Source: Guptibacillus hwajinpoensis
GTDB taxonomy: Bacteria; Bacillota; Bacilli; Bacillales; Bacillaceae_O
NCBI GenBank assembly: GCA_016841765.1
Contig: JAENYN010000013.1
Coordinates: 31,556 to 95,555, forward strand
DNA: 64,000 nucleotides
Direction: 5' to 3'
The position numbers and the translations under genes are program-made. Within the stretch, counting starts at the first letter, position 1, and each line of letters begins with the position of its first letter. The notes under the pieces are model-generated. The model made no database searches, was not told the origin of the DNA, and was given only the letters and a program-made list of their open reading frames with translations. This document shows positions 36,036 to 45,216 of the stretch, one piece after another.

Positions 36036-37024
36036 CCGTTTCCCCCTCCTCGAGCGGCCGATTTTACGTTTTTGGCCACAGCAGACCTGTGTTGTGAATA
36101 GATGCTCCTTCGTGAATTCAGCACACTGACTTGTATCGGAGTTACCCCAGCCTGTTCCCCATCGGTATGGACGGGGAAAGGGGATTCGCTTTTCACACTG
36201 ATATTCCGGCCAGTAAATAATTCGACTTCTTTTAAATATTTGTGCCAGCCAAAAAACACACTACCGAATAACAAAAGAAGTTTCCATACCGGTAAATTAT
36301 AAACGATACAAACATCCAAAATGCCGTCAGAAGGATCGGCGGCTGGCGATATTTTCATCCCTCCCCCGTAATAAGGGCTGTTGGAAATTGTAATGAACCA
36401 TACCTTTTCAAAGACAGCGGTATTTCCGTCAATTGTCACCGTTACATCCGCGGGCTTGTATGCGGTCATGGTTTTTAAAAGGGCGATTAAATATGCAAAC
36501 CGGCCCAATCCGACTTTGTTCAGAAGCGGTTTATAGGACGCCTCATCTGCAACCTTCGAAACTTCGGCATCGAAACCGGCGCCGACACTATTGGCAAAGC
36601 GTTTCTGCCGCCCTTTCCCGGAATTGAAAATCACTCTGCCGATATCATACTGTCCTGTTTTGCCGCCTTTCCCAATAATGGTTGCCAGCGCATCGAGCGG
36701 TGCATGGGGTATTGAAAAACCTCTTGCAAAATCATTTCCCGATCCGGCAGGTATGTACCCGATCTTAATATCTTCATGAAAAGCCAGACCGTTTATGATT
36801 TCATGAATGGTGCCATCACCGCCTACAGCAATGATGGATTCAAGGTGGTCGGCATGTATTTCCGCAATCTGGCGGGCAATGTGTTCGGCATGGCCCGGCC
36901 TTTCGGTAAAAAAGGAGCGGAACCGTACGTTTTTTTGCTGAAGTTCATCCTTTACTTTATTCCATTTTTTCAAGGCTTTTCCGTTTCCTGCTGCCGGATT
37001 AATGATAAAGAAAAAAATTTTCAT
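36032..37024 (-). CDS. ytlR: YtlR, diacylglycerol-kinase-like lipid kinase
   Basis: 330 residues. DAGK catalytic domain: FIINPAAGNGKA at the N-terminus, AVGGDGTIHEIINGL for nucleotide binding and IPAGSGNDFARGF. The C-terminal beta-sandwich holds ISNSPYYGGGMKISP and DGE near the end, as in DgkB/YegS enzymes. It should phosphorylate a lipid alcohol with ATP at the membrane. YtlR is distinct from the main DgkB of Bacillus and its substrate is unproven. It is coupled to the small membrane protein downstream. Confidence 0.88.
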   Translation of the reverse strand: MKIFFFIINPAAGNGKALKKWNKVKDELQQKNVRFRSFFTERPGHAEHIARQIAEIHADHLESIIAVGGDGTIHEIINGLAFHEDIKIGYIPAGSGNDFARGFSIPHAPLDALATIIGKGGKTGQYDIGRVIFNSGKGRQKRFANSVGAGFDAEVSKVADEASYKPLLNKVGLGRFAYLIALLKTMTAYKPADVTVTIDGNTAVFEKVWFITISNSPYYGGGMKISPAADPSDGILDVCIVYNLPVWKLLLLFGSVFFGWHKYLKEVELFTGRNISVKSESPFPVHTDGEQAGVTPIQVSVLNSRRSIYSQHRSAVAKNVKSAARGGGNG

Positions 37025-37154
37025 CTATGTGTACCTGTCCCTGTACTTAATTTTTATCACAATCGTGAATATCTATATTTTACCTTAAGAACCGCAGATA
37101 TGTCATATGCCTTTATCCAAAAGACACCTGCCAAAAAGGAACTCACTCCCAGCT

Positions 37155-38084
37155 TCACTCTTCAATTTCCCATTCAGGCCGCGGATAGGCTATCGTTTCG
37201 CAATGAAACAAAAGCTCACGGGCCGCCTTGAGCTGGGTATGTTTAAGCGGCACTGGCTGCCTCACCCTCATGCGTTGCCATTCCGGATACGCTGATCTGT
37301 CCAGCACTTTCAATCCCGCTGGCTGATATGGAAATCTGATGATGGCTGTGCGGCTGTACAATACTTTCTGGACAGGAAGTACAACCGAAGCAGAGGACAG
37401 GATGTGTGATACGATTTTAACGGTCCTTTCGAGTGATATCATTGGGTTAAGCCGTTTTTTTATTTCTTTTCCGGTTCGCTCCTCCCAGAACTTCCCTTTC
37501 TGTGCAGTATACACAGTTTGGCCGTTCCCTTGCATCGGTGTCAGGACGATAATATCGACCGGGGTGATGAAAATGGTGTCCAACTCGACAGTTGCCTGCT
37601 GTAAACGGAAAACCGGCTTGTGCATCAGCAAATAACTATCCGGAAACCCCTGCAGCAGGTGAATAAGTTCTTCATTTCTGTTCCATGATCTGTCGACTGA
37701 TGATTTTTCCCTAAGTGTTGATGTGCCCCATCGCATCTTAAATTGAAGCATGTCAGCCCGAAACCGCTTCTTTAGTTCTTCTACATCCGCATAGCGGGCG
37801 GGACCCGGGGCTTTTTCATTTTCATCGTTCTTGTCATCATGATGTTTCAAGAACTTTTTGATCGATGACAGGGGCTTTTTTCTATCCATTTGTTCCCCCG
37901 TCTCCCATTGCTGAAAAAATTGATGCTTATCCGTTTCGGGTTCAGGAAGCTGAATCCCTTCCTCCCATGCCGTTTTTAACATGTCCCAGCGTTTTTGCTT
38001 ATGGCTGATGAATTGGCCCGGATATTTGTAAATGTCCTTTTCATACCTTGATATATAATCCTGCAGCTTAATCAACTGTGACAT
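37155..38084 (-). CDS. ytlQ: YtlQ-like protein with degenerate NERD-type domain
   Basis: 309 residues. The first ~130 are charged and partly low complexity (KKFLKHHDDKNDENEK). From about 140 the order of elements (ELDTIFITPVDIIVLTP, KGKFWEERTG, LNPMISLERTVKIV, TAIIRFP) follows the nuclease-related NERD domain, but the catalytic E-x-K strand is replaced by TPMQGNG, so nuclease activity is unlikely. It sits where ytlQ lies in B. subtilis, between the lipid kinase and thpR genes. The function is unknown. It follows lrgB by one base. Confidence 0.7.
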   Translation of the reverse strand: MSQLIKLQDYISRYEKDIYKYPGQFISHKQKRWDMLKTAWEEGIQLPEPETDKHQFFQQWETGEQMDRKKPLSSIKKFLKHHDDKNDENEKAPGPARYADVEELKKRFRADMLQFKMRWGTSTLREKSSVDRSWNRNEELIHLLQGFPDSYLLMHKPVFRLQQATVELDTIFITPVDIIVLTPMQGNGQTVYTAQKGKFWEERTGKEIKKRLNPMISLERTVKIVSHILSSASVVLPVQKVLYSRTAIIRFPYQPAGLKVLDRSAYPEWQRMRVRQPVPLKHTQLKAARELLFHCETIAYPRPEWEIEE

Positions 38085-38085
38085 C

Positions 38086-38790
38086 TCAACCCTCCAAATG
38101 AAATGTAATGAACATGTCCATCAGGACAGGAGCCAGCACAGAAGCGAGTATTGCGCTGAGTGTCATGGCAATTGAACTGATAGCCGCTTCTTTTTCGCCG
38201 ATTTCAAGTGCCCGCGACGTGCCCATGCCGTGGGCTGCGCTGCCCAGCCCGATTCCTTTCCCGATGAAATGATCGATTTGGCAAATCTTTAACAGCCATG
38301 GGCCGAACATAGCCCCGCCGACGCCGGCAATCATAACGAATACAGCAGTTATGGCAGGAATTCCTCCCAATACCCGGGCGATTTCCATGGCTATAGGGGT
38401 TGTGACCGACTTCGGGACAAGCGACGCCAGAATTTCCGGCTCTGTTTCCAGCCAAACCGCAAATAAAATTCCAGACAGAATCCCCAGAACCGTCCCGGAA
38501 AAAACACCGGCCATGATTGAAACAAAGTATTTTCTCAATATCGATAACTGGCGGTAAAGAGGATATGCGAGCGCCACCACCGCCGGTCCAAGCAGTTCAT
38601 CAATCCATTGCGCCCCGATCATATAAGTGTTATAGGAAATATCGGCGGCAAGCAGGATGAGGACAATGATGAGAGTTGAGGTCACAATCGGAACAGTAAA
38701 AGGAGTGTACCATTTTATATATAATTTTTTGCTGAACCAGTAGACAGCTGCTGTCAAAATGATGGATGATGCAGCCAGTAAAAGCGTCAT
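38086..38790 (-). CDS. lrgB: LrgB/CidB-family membrane protein
   Basis: 234 residues from ATG 38790, which overlaps the lrgA stop (ATGA). About six or seven membrane helices with PKSVTTPIAMEIARVLGGIPA and GIGSAAHGMGTSRALEIGE-like motifs (here GIGLGSAAHGMGTSRA), typical of the LrgB family. LrgA/LrgB pairs are linked to autolysis control and pyruvate or glycolate export in various bacteria. Which applies here cannot be read from the sequence. No lytSR or cidR regulator is adjacent. The pair sits between ytlQ and thpR genes, where B. subtilis has none. Confidence 0.92.
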   Translation of the reverse strand: MTLLLAASSIILTAAVYWFSKKLYIKWYTPFTVPIVTSTLIIVLILLAADISYNTYMIGAQWIDELLGPAVVALAYPLYRQLSILRKYFVSIMAGVFSGTVLGILSGILFAVWLETEPEILASLVPKSVTTPIAMEIARVLGGIPAITAVFVMIAGVGGAMFGPWLLKICQIDHFIGKGIGLGSAAHGMGTSRALEIGEKEAAISSIAMTLSAILASVLAPVLMDMFITFHLEG

Positions 38791-39161
38791 CCCTTCTCCA
38801 TCCTTTCTTTCCGGCGAGCGGTTTTCTGACTGACCCACCCGCCGCCTGCCATAACAAGCGCAGTGCTGGCAAGAACAGCAGCGACCGCTAATAGCCCTTC
38901 ACCCTTAAACAAATCCAAATAGTTCATGACCCCTACTGTCACCGGGATAAAAAGAAGCGGCAATCGCGAAAGTAAAAATGAAGCCCCCCTGTCAAACCAG
39001 CCTGCCCTGACCATTCCCGAAGCAAGCAAACCGAACAGCAGGAGCATGCCGATAATGCTGCCTGGAATAAACAGCCCCAATGCCGCAGCTATCCTGTTCC
39101 CTATTAGATAAATGACATACAGGAAGACAACCTGAAGACCGGTGAACACGGCCGCTTTCAT
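38787..39161 (-). CDS. lrgA: LrgA/CidA-family membrane protein
   Basis: 124 residues, four hydrophobic helices and a basic C-terminus (RRKERMEKG). The IPGSIIGMLLLFGLLASG and FIPVTVGVMNYLDL stretches are family signatures. Holin-like small partner of LrgB. Its start overlaps the thpR stop by four bases and its end overlaps lrgB, so thpR-lrgA-lrgB-ytlQ is one tightly packed unit. Confidence 0.92.
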   Translation of the reverse strand: MKAAVFTGLQVVFLYVIYLIGNRIAAALGLFIPGSIIGMLLLFGLLASGMVRAGWFDRGASFLLSRLPLLFIPVTVGVMNYLDLFKGEGLLAVAAVLASTALVMAGGGWVSQKTARRKERMEKG

Positions 39162-39727
39162 TGCTTTCCACCAAGCTGGAAAATTTTCAAAGGCTGGTAC
39201 ATGGGCACCCTGCGCATGTGAGTCTGATAAAGGACTGCGTGTTTGACTTGTTCTATGATTTTCCCATCCTTAGGAACAGGCGCATGAGCAGATACGGTTG
39301 AAAAGTCACGATCTCCAGTCCATTTCCTGGCAATCGTGATATGCGGGTTAAACGGACGCTTATCAAGATTGAAGCCATGTTCCTGGCACGTTTCGTAAAC
39401 GGAATCACGGAGCCGTTTAAGCTGATCCGATTTTTCCACTCCTGCCCAGAGGATTCGCGGAGCGTCCGGCCGGCCGAAGGTCCCCATATCATTAATTTGA
39501 AGTGTGAATGGTTCATGCCCGGCAATGACCGGCCTAAGAGCTTTTTTGAGCCTCTCCATGCGGCTGAATTCCGCAGAACCAAGAAAAGCCAGTGTAATAT
39601 GATAATCCTGGGGATGAACCCATTTTTTAAATGAATATCTTTCCTGAAGCAGTGCAGCCCATTCTCTGATAGTGCTACGAGCTGGCTCTGTAACCGGGAC
39701 TGCAACGAAATAATGTGCATCTGCCAT
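39158..39727 (-). CDS. thpR: ThpR, RNA 2',3'-cyclic phosphodiesterase (2'-5' ligase family)
   Basis: 189 residues with the two HxTx motifs of the 2H phosphoesterase family: HITLAFLG (about 43-50) and HITIARKW (about 127-134). Opens 2',3'-cyclic phosphates or joins/cleaves 2'-5' RNA linkages. This is B. subtilis YtlP. It is the first gene of the thpR-lrgA-lrgB-ytlQ unit; RBS GGAGG lies 9 nt upstream of ATG 39727. Confidence 0.93.
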   Translation of the reverse strand: MADAHYFVAVPVTEPARSTIREWAALLQERYSFKKWVHPQDYHITLAFLGSAEFSRMERLKKALRPVIAGHEPFTLQINDMGTFGRPDAPRILWAGVEKSDQLKRLRDSVYETCQEHGFNLDKRPFNPHITIARKWTGDRDFSTVSAHAPVPKDGKIIEQVKHAVLYQTHMRRVPMYQPLKIFQLGGKQ

Positions 39728-39914
39728 TCCAGTTAACCTCCTGATGATTTTCGTATATAAATAGTATCAAACTCATAGTGGAAAACAAAGGAATATCGCA
39801 CGATCAATTCCTACTTTGCTTATAAGAAATAAGGATTTTGTGATAAACTAATAGATAAACGATCTGCAGGCAGCACTGTCACGCATGTAACATCACAAAA
39901 ACAAAGGAGAGAAA

Positions 39915-40853
39915 ATGATGAGAGTAGTTAACAATATTGCCGATCTAATCGGAGAAACGCCGATCGTAAAACTCAACAAGCTTTCGGATCCTTCCGGGGC
40001 ACACGTATATATAAAACTTGAATCGTATAATCCGAGCGGCAGTGTAAAAGACCGGGCTGCGTTCAATATGATTCTTGAAGCTGAAAAATCCGGCCTGTTA
40101 AAGCCCGGTTCCACAATCATTGAGCCCACAAGCGGGAATACCGGCATCGGCCTCGCCATGAATGCAGCGGCCCGCGGTTATAAAGCCATCATCGTCATGC
40201 CGGATACGATGACACAGGAACGGATCAATTTATTGAAAGCCTACGGTGCTGAAGTCGTCCTTTCACCCGGTGAGGAAAAGATGCCGGGAGCAATCAAAAA
40301 AGCTCAGGAACTGATGCAGGATATCCCGGACAGCTTTATGCCGATGCAATTTGAAAACAAAGCAAATCCGGGGGCACACCGTCAAACAACAGCACTCGAA
40401 ATCGTCGAGGCAATGAAAGAAATCGGCAAGCCGCTTTCCGCCTTTGTTGCGGCATCGGGTACCGGGGGTACTGTGACCGGCACCGGCGAAGTATTGAAGG
40501 AACACTATGACGGTCTCACTGTTCATGTTGTGGAACCTAAAGGATCTCCCGTCCTTTCCGGGGGCAAGCCCGGAAAACATAAACTCGTGGGAACCAGCCC
40601 TGGCTTTATTCCCGACACGCTGAACCAGGACGTATATGATGAAATATTCCAGATAACAGATGAGGAAGCATACGATACCACAAAAAGGCTTGCCTCTGAA
40701 GAAGGAATCCTTGTCGGGCCTTCTTCAGGTGCAGCATGCAACGCCGCCCTGAAAGTGGCCTCAAGGCTTTCTTCAGACCAGATTGTCGTCTGCATCGGAT
40801 GTGATACAGGCGAACGCTATCTATCCAGTGACTTGTTCAGTGAAGACTCCTGA
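39915..40853 (+). CDS. ytkP: Cysteine synthase family protein (YtkP)
   Basis: 312 residues. Pyridoxal-phosphate enzyme fold type II: the PLP lysine lies in NPSGSVKDRAA, the substrate loop is EPTSGNTGIGLA, and the phosphate loop is GTGGTVTGTGEVL. Should form cysteine from O-acetylserine and sulfide. It is a paralogue of CysK; in B. subtilis YtkP is annotated as probable cysteine synthase. RBS AAGGAGAG; ATG 39915 or 39918. Monocistronic with terminator 40862-40904. Confidence 0.93.
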   Translation: MMRVVNNIADLIGETPIVKLNKLSDPSGAHVYIKLESYNPSGSVKDRAAFNMILEAEKSGLLKPGSTIIEPTSGNTGIGLAMNAAARGYKAIIVMPDTMTQERINLLKAYGAEVVLSPGEEKMPGAIKKAQELMQDIPDSFMPMQFENKANPGAHRQTTALEIVEAMKEIGKPLSAFVAASGTGGTVTGTGEVLKEHYDGLTVHVVEPKGSPVLSGGKPGKHKLVGTSPGFIPDTLNQDVYDEIFQITDEEAYDTTKRLASEEGILVGPSSGAACNAALKVASRLSSDQIVVCIGCDTGERYLSSDLFSEDS

Positions 40854-40861
40854 TTCCAGGG

Positions 40862-40904
40862 CTGATCCTGTCCGGCTCCTTTGCCGTCCAGGATCAGTTT
40901 TTTT
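40862..40904 (+). terminator. Terminator after ytkP
   Basis: CTGATCCTG / CAGGATCAG arms followed by TTTTTTT. Confidence 0.88.
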
Positions 40905-41004
40905 CGGATGGGAAGATTAACGTATCAGCTAAGAAACCTATAGGCCGAGCAGCCGACAGCTGCACCTCCACTTTTGCCAAAAGTTCGCCTGGCGGGAATT
41001 TTCT

Positions 41005-42183
41005 TTATGCTTGCCTCCGTTTTTTCCTGTCGATTTGAAGGATGAAAAACAATAGCAAAACGCCTGCGGCAGTTTGGACGGCAAAGAACATATAAAGGCT
41101 GAAAATGCCGGCACGTTCCATAATGATCCCGCCAAGAAATGTGGAAAACCAGCTTCCGGCGCCATTTCCCATTGCAGAATACAGAGAAACAGCCGTTGCC
41201 CTCACATCCTTAGGTGCGATGTCCCTTACGTACTGGAGTGCCGCCGGTACGAACAGCCCGATTGAAAACCCCTGGGCCACCGTTGTCGCGTAAATAAGCG
41301 CCAGTGAAGGTTCATAAAAGTAAAACAGCCAGCGCAAACCTGATACAAGTGCTGCCAGAAACAGGACCCTGATCATGCCCAGCTTCCTGATGAAAGCGGA
41401 GGCGAACTTCATGAAAGGGGCTTCACTGCCTGCCGCCAGTAAAAAAGCCAGGCCAACTCCTGTCAGCGTCCCCCCTGAATCCTGCACAAATATCCCAAAA
41501 TAAAAGTTGTTCGCAAAAATGGGGCCGAATACTAGAAATGTCGTGACCATAAACAGCACAAAACGGGGAAGGCTCAGCAAAGTTGACAGACCTGCCCCGA
41601 GATTGACTTGCTCGATCCTGCCTTCTTCGGGCAGTTTCCAGGAAAAGACAGCAGAGACAGTAAGGACAAGCGTAAAAATATAAAAAATGACCCATAAGCC
41701 TGCCAATTCGGATATCCGGCCCACTACAAGGACCGAAATCGCGAACCCTATGGCTCCCCATAACCTGATTGCTCCGTAATCGTACCCTTCTTTTTGGACA
41801 TAGTTCAACGTGATGCTGTCCGATATCGGAACAATTGAACTTTGAAAGAAAGCCAGCATGGCAGCTGCCGCAATATATACCCAATATTCCCCTGCAAATG
41901 AATAAAAAATGGCCGCCAGCGCTGTCGCGATTATTGTAAACGTGAGAACGTGGCGCGGTTTCTGGGTATAGTCTGTGAGCAAGCCCCACATCGGCTGGAT
42001 CAATATCATCACAATCGGGCTGATCGACATGATTGTTCCGATTTGCCCTCCTGTAAGCCCATTTTCCCTTAAATATACAGCAAGCAGGGGAAATAAGCCC
42101 CCAAATCCGAAAAAAATGGTGAAATAAAACCATTTGAATGTCATATATTGCTGTGCTCTTGAATCAATTGCTGCGTGTTCCAA
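41005..42183 (-). CDS. MFS transporter (LacY/nucleoside-permease-like)
   Basis: 392 residues and about 12 membrane helices. GFGGLFPLLAVYLRENGLTGGQIGTI at the first loop and WGAIGFAISVLVVGRI place it in the MFS_1_like group that contains LacY-type sugar and nucleoside symporters. The substrate is unknown. It is a single gene, preceded by RBS AAGGAGCG, between ytkP and the dipeptidase, and not part of the conserved order that I know. Confidence 0.85.
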   Translation of the reverse strand: MEHAAIDSRAQQYMTFKWFYFTIFFGFGGLFPLLAVYLRENGLTGGQIGTIMSISPIVMILIQPMWGLLTDYTQKPRHVLTFTIIATALAAIFYSFAGEYWVYIAAAAMLAFFQSSIVPISDSITLNYVQKEGYDYGAIRLWGAIGFAISVLVVGRISELAGLWVIFYIFTLVLTVSAVFSWKLPEEGRIEQVNLGAGLSTLLSLPRFVLFMVTTFLVFGPIFANNFYFGIFVQDSGGTLTGVGLAFLLAAGSEAPFMKFASAFIRKLGMIRVLFLAALVSGLRWLFYFYEPSLALIYATTVAQGFSIGLFVPAALQYVRDIAPKDVRATAVSLYSAMGNGAGSWFSTFLGGIIMERAGIFSLYMFFAVQTAAGVLLLFFILQIDRKKRRQA

Positions 42184-42395
42184 ACGAAACGCTCCTTTTG
42201 GCTGATGATGCTTGCTGGCCCTGTCCGTATTACTACGTTAATGTTCAATGTTGATATTCAGCAGTGAAATCATGATTTCCATAAAATTGTAGTTCTAAAT
42301 TTGTGGAAGCAGCTTATTAACCTACCGAACCCTTAAACAAAGTAAAAATCAGTTAAAGATGATAGCAGTTTATTCTGAAGTTTACCCGTTCCTTT

Positions 42396-42541
42396 CCACT
42401 GCAGGCATTCGCTTTCACCATAGGCACAAGTGCGACATCTGTTCCTGCTTCCCTCCGGTCGCACTCACAGTGTCTTCTTTGCCGCGGGGCGACCGGGGAG
42501 CCTCCTCAGCGTTAATAGAGCCTGCTGGGTCTCCCCTGTTT
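42396..42541 (-). repeat. Truncated R2 element interrupted by a ~60-bp insert (R3)
   Basis: CTGCAGGCATTCGCTTTC (42399-42416) and GCGGGGCGACCGGGGAGCC onward to CCCCTGTT match the reverse complement of the 127-bp element at 5201-5327. The far third is missing. Between the two halves lies an unrelated insert (42417-42476) with its own inverted repeat GTGCGAC...GTCGCAC and similarity to 4742-4790. An R1 fragment abuts the end. Confidence 0.6.
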
Positions 42542-42606
42542 GCTTTTCTATTCTTAAAATTGGCAGCTGAGTCGAATTACTCCCTTGCTGATAACTTATA
42601 CTTTCT
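42541..42606 (-). repeat. Dispersed element R1, copy 4 (partial, minus orientation)
   Basis: TTGGCAGCTGAGTCGAATTA, CTCCCTTGCTGATAACTTAT and ACTTTCTTAAA match copies 1-3. The distal third (TTGCCCTTAT side) is missing at the junction with the R2 remnant. Confidence 0.65.
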
Positions 42607-42638
42607 TAAATGGGAACAAAGCCATTGGAAAAACAAGA

Positions 42639-42660
42639 CCGCTCCCTACAAAGGAAGCGG
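42639..42660 (-). terminator. Terminator after pepV
   Basis: CCGCTTCC / GGGAGCGG-type hairpin on the minus strand followed by TCTTGTTTTTCC. Confidence 0.65.
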
Positions 42661-42669
42661 TTGCCTTGT

Positions 42670-44085
42670 TCAGCGGGCCAGTTCATATATTGCCTGCCCA
42701 TAAATGGCAGCAGCTTTTATCAAATCTTCTATGTGAATATACTCGTCCTTTTGGTGGGCAACATCAGGCCGGCCTGGAAACAACGGTCCAAATGCAACGC
42801 CAGCCTGTAAGGACCGGGCGTATGTCCCGCCGCCGATGGCGATCAGTTCAGCCTTCTCACCGGTCTGTTCTTCATACACTTTACTCAATGCGCCGATTAG
42901 TGGATGGCTTTGATCGACATGGTGTGGCGGAGTATCGTCAAATCCTTTCATGCGGAAGGAAAACTTGGCCGCCTCCCCTTCGATTTGTTTCTTTGTTTCG
43001 CTTATTTCAACGCCGGCCGGATAGCGCAGATTAAGGCCCAATGTCCCGCCTTCTGTTTTGCTGTACCGGAACAGCCCGGTATTGATTGTCAAATCCCCAA
43101 GTTCCTCATCCGATGCCGCCACACCAAATCGGTTCCCGCGGGAATCATCGAATAAATATTGATTGATGAATTCTATATACTGGGCGCTCTTCTCATCGAG
43201 ATCAAGATTCGAAAGGAAGTTTGCGAGGATAAGGCCTGCATTTTTGCCGTTATCAGGCTCCATTCCATGGGCTGAAACCCCTTCCAGACGGACTTTCACC
43301 CGCTGGCCCCCCAAATCTTCATAAGAGCCATCCAGCCCGTATTCGTTTCGGTATTGGTCAAACTGTTTTTGAAGCATTTGCACTTTCATTTCTGTATAAA
43401 TTTCAGCTTCGGCAAAATCGGGAACCATGTTCAGGCGGTGACCGGAATGGAATTGCTCAAGAATGAACGTTGCATCTTCTGTATCCAGGCTGGCATTTTG
43501 CATAAGTTCAAAATCGGCTATGCCTTTTTCCGCATAGATAATCGGAAAATCCGCATCTGGGGCAAAACCCATATCCGGCATTTCTTCATGTTCAAAATAA
43601 TGTTCAACTCCACGCCATTCGCTTTCCTCGTCGGTACCCAGGATGATCCTCGCCCTTTTGGAAAGAGGGAGCCCGAGTTCCTTCACCATTTTCAGCCCAA
43701 AGTATGCGGCAATCGTCGGCCCCTTATCATCCATTGCACCCCTGGCGAAGATTTTGCCGTCACTGATTTCAGCACTGAAAGGGGCGCTTGTCCATCCATC
43801 TCCTTCCGGTACCACATCGACATGGCAGAGGATCCCGATAAGCGGCTCCCCCTGTCCGTATTCGATATGACCTGCATATCCATCAACGTTTTTCGATTGG
43901 AATCCATCTCTTTCTCCCATTTCCAGCATGAAGCCGAGTGCTTCAGCAATGCCGCTGCCAAACGGGGCGCCGGGCTGCCTGCTGTTTTCATCCAGGACAC
44001 TTTTGATCTGCAAATAGCGCTGTGCCGTTTCGATTATCTCGTCTTTTCTTTTTTCGGCTTCTTCCTGCCAGTTAATGTGAGACAT
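42670..44085 (-). CDS. pepV: PepV-type dipeptidase (YtjP), M20 family
   Basis: 471 residues from ATG 44085 (AAAGGAG upstream). In-frame ATGs further upstream lie inside the K+ channel gene and give an unrelated leader. Zinc ligands: GILCHVDVVPEGDGW, GAMDDKGPTIAAYFGL, GTDEESEWRG, and the C-terminal IAIGGGTYAR. The insertion of a lid domain is typical of PepV. A cytosolic metallodipeptidase releasing amino acids from dipeptides. In B. subtilis ytjP lies in the same gene order. The start is 13 bp past the K+ channel stop, so the genes may be co-transcribed. Confidence 0.92.
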   Translation of the reverse strand: MSHINWQEEAEKRKDEIIETAQRYLQIKSVLDENSRQPGAPFGSGIAEALGFMLEMGERDGFQSKNVDGYAGHIEYGQGEPLIGILCHVDVVPEGDGWTSAPFSAEISDGKIFARGAMDDKGPTIAAYFGLKMVKELGLPLSKRARIILGTDEESEWRGVEHYFEHEEMPDMGFAPDADFPIIYAEKGIADFELMQNASLDTEDATFILEQFHSGHRLNMVPDFAEAEIYTEMKVQMLQKQFDQYRNEYGLDGSYEDLGGQRVKVRLEGVSAHGMEPDNGKNAGLILANFLSNLDLDEKSAQYIEFINQYLFDDSRGNRFGVAASDEELGDLTINTGLFRYSKTEGGTLGLNLRYPAGVEISETKKQIEGEAAKFSFRMKGFDDTPPHHVDQSHPLIGALSKVYEEQTGEKAELIAIGGGTYARSLQAGVAFGPLFPGRPDVAHQKDEYIHIEDLIKAAAIYGQAIYELAR

Positions 44086-44098
44086 TGTAACAGCTCCT

Positions 44099-45115
44099 TT
44101 ATTGCCCGCCGGCAATTTTCTTGTACGTTTCCTTATCGCAAATGATATACAGCATGGCACCATCCGGAATCTCTTCATCCAGCCGCCTGTTAATGTCAAG
44201 ACGGTTGCGGTCGGCAATCAGCGTCGCTCCATCGCTCAATAGGCTGTCAAACGCATCCCTGTATGTCTGCCACTGTTCTTTCTTTTCTATCTGGTATAAA
44301 TCGTCCCCATAATTCCGGCTCATCAACTGAGAATAGACCGAGGCTATTCCTTTTGTGAAGGCCGAACGGACAGCGAGCCTTGAAATCGTTTCATGTGTCA
44401 CGACAAACTCATCAACGTGGCTGTGCTGAAAATTATGGATATGTTCTTCATTAAGGATTTCCACTGTCGTATGTACATTTTTAGCATAATGCTCGATTGA
44501 TGATGCAATTAACAGTGTCTTTCCATCCGCAAGCTGTGTATTTTGGATCGTGTCGTCAGCAAATACGATAACCGCCTGTGATTGGCTGACATTTGCCCGA
44601 TCGATGATTTGTTTATCCGCAGCCTGGCCCTGCACATAATGGACACGCTCATCCAAGTATGGAGCAGTCGGCAGTTCATCGATAATGACGATTTCCGTCT
44701 TATCTGAAGAATCCAGGATTTCTTCCACCGCAAATTCAGCCTTTTTGGACCATCCGATTATGACAATGTGCCCTGTTCCTGTAAATGCCAACTTGCCTGC
44801 CTCCCTCAACTTGCGAAAATTCCCAAACCAATCGATTATTTTCCCAATCACGACCCCGATCAAACCGATACCGAATATGTACAAAAACATTGCATAAAGT
44901 TGACCTGCCGTTGTAACAGGCGAATAATCACCATAACCAACCGTTGTCACCGTTGTCATTACCCACCATAGACCTTCAAAAGGTGTGGGAAATGTCTGCG
45001 GCTCCAGGTATGCTATAAAAAAAGAACTGAAAAACAACAGGGTGGCAGTGGACCAGAAAAGGACCCAGTTGTTCAATCGGACCATTTTAATGATGAACTT
45101 GGTTATGATAAGCAA
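44099..45115 (-). CDS. Two-helix K+ channel with TrkA-N (RCK) domain
   Basis: 338 residues from the TTG at 45115 (GGAGGTG seven bases upstream; ATG 45136 has a poorer site). Two membrane helices flank a pore loop with the K+ selectivity filter TTVGYGD (TTVTTVGYGDYSPVTT). A cytoplasmic Rossmann RCK domain starts at GHIVIIGWSKKAEFAVEEIL, and a C-terminal TrkA-C-like part follows (SLLSDGATLIADRNR). It resembles YugO of B. subtilis, a K+ channel of electrical signalling in biofilms, but orthology is not established. No internal start for a separate RCK was examined. Confidence 0.9.
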   Translation of the reverse strand: MLIITKFIIKMVRLNNWVLFWSTATLLFFSSFFIAYLEPQTFPTPFEGLWWVMTTVTTVGYGDYSPVTTAGQLYAMFLYIFGIGLIGVVIGKIIDWFGNFRKLREAGKLAFTGTGHIVIIGWSKKAEFAVEEILDSSDKTEIVIIDELPTAPYLDERVHYVQGQAADKQIIDRANVSQSQAVIVFADDTIQNTQLADGKTLLIASSIEHYAKNVHTTVEILNEEHIHNFQHSHVDEFVVTHETISRLAVRSAFTKGIASVYSQLMSRNYGDDLYQIEKKEQWQTYRDAFDSLLSDGATLIADRNRLDINRRLDEEIPDGAMLYIICDKETYKKIAGGQ

Positions 45116-45216
45116 ACCGGCACCTCCATCCCCCATTTACGATGTCATCGTAAATGACAAAGCCCCAAGAGGCCATGTGAATATTCTAGCATAAATAGAA
45201 TACAATCGTTATCCCC

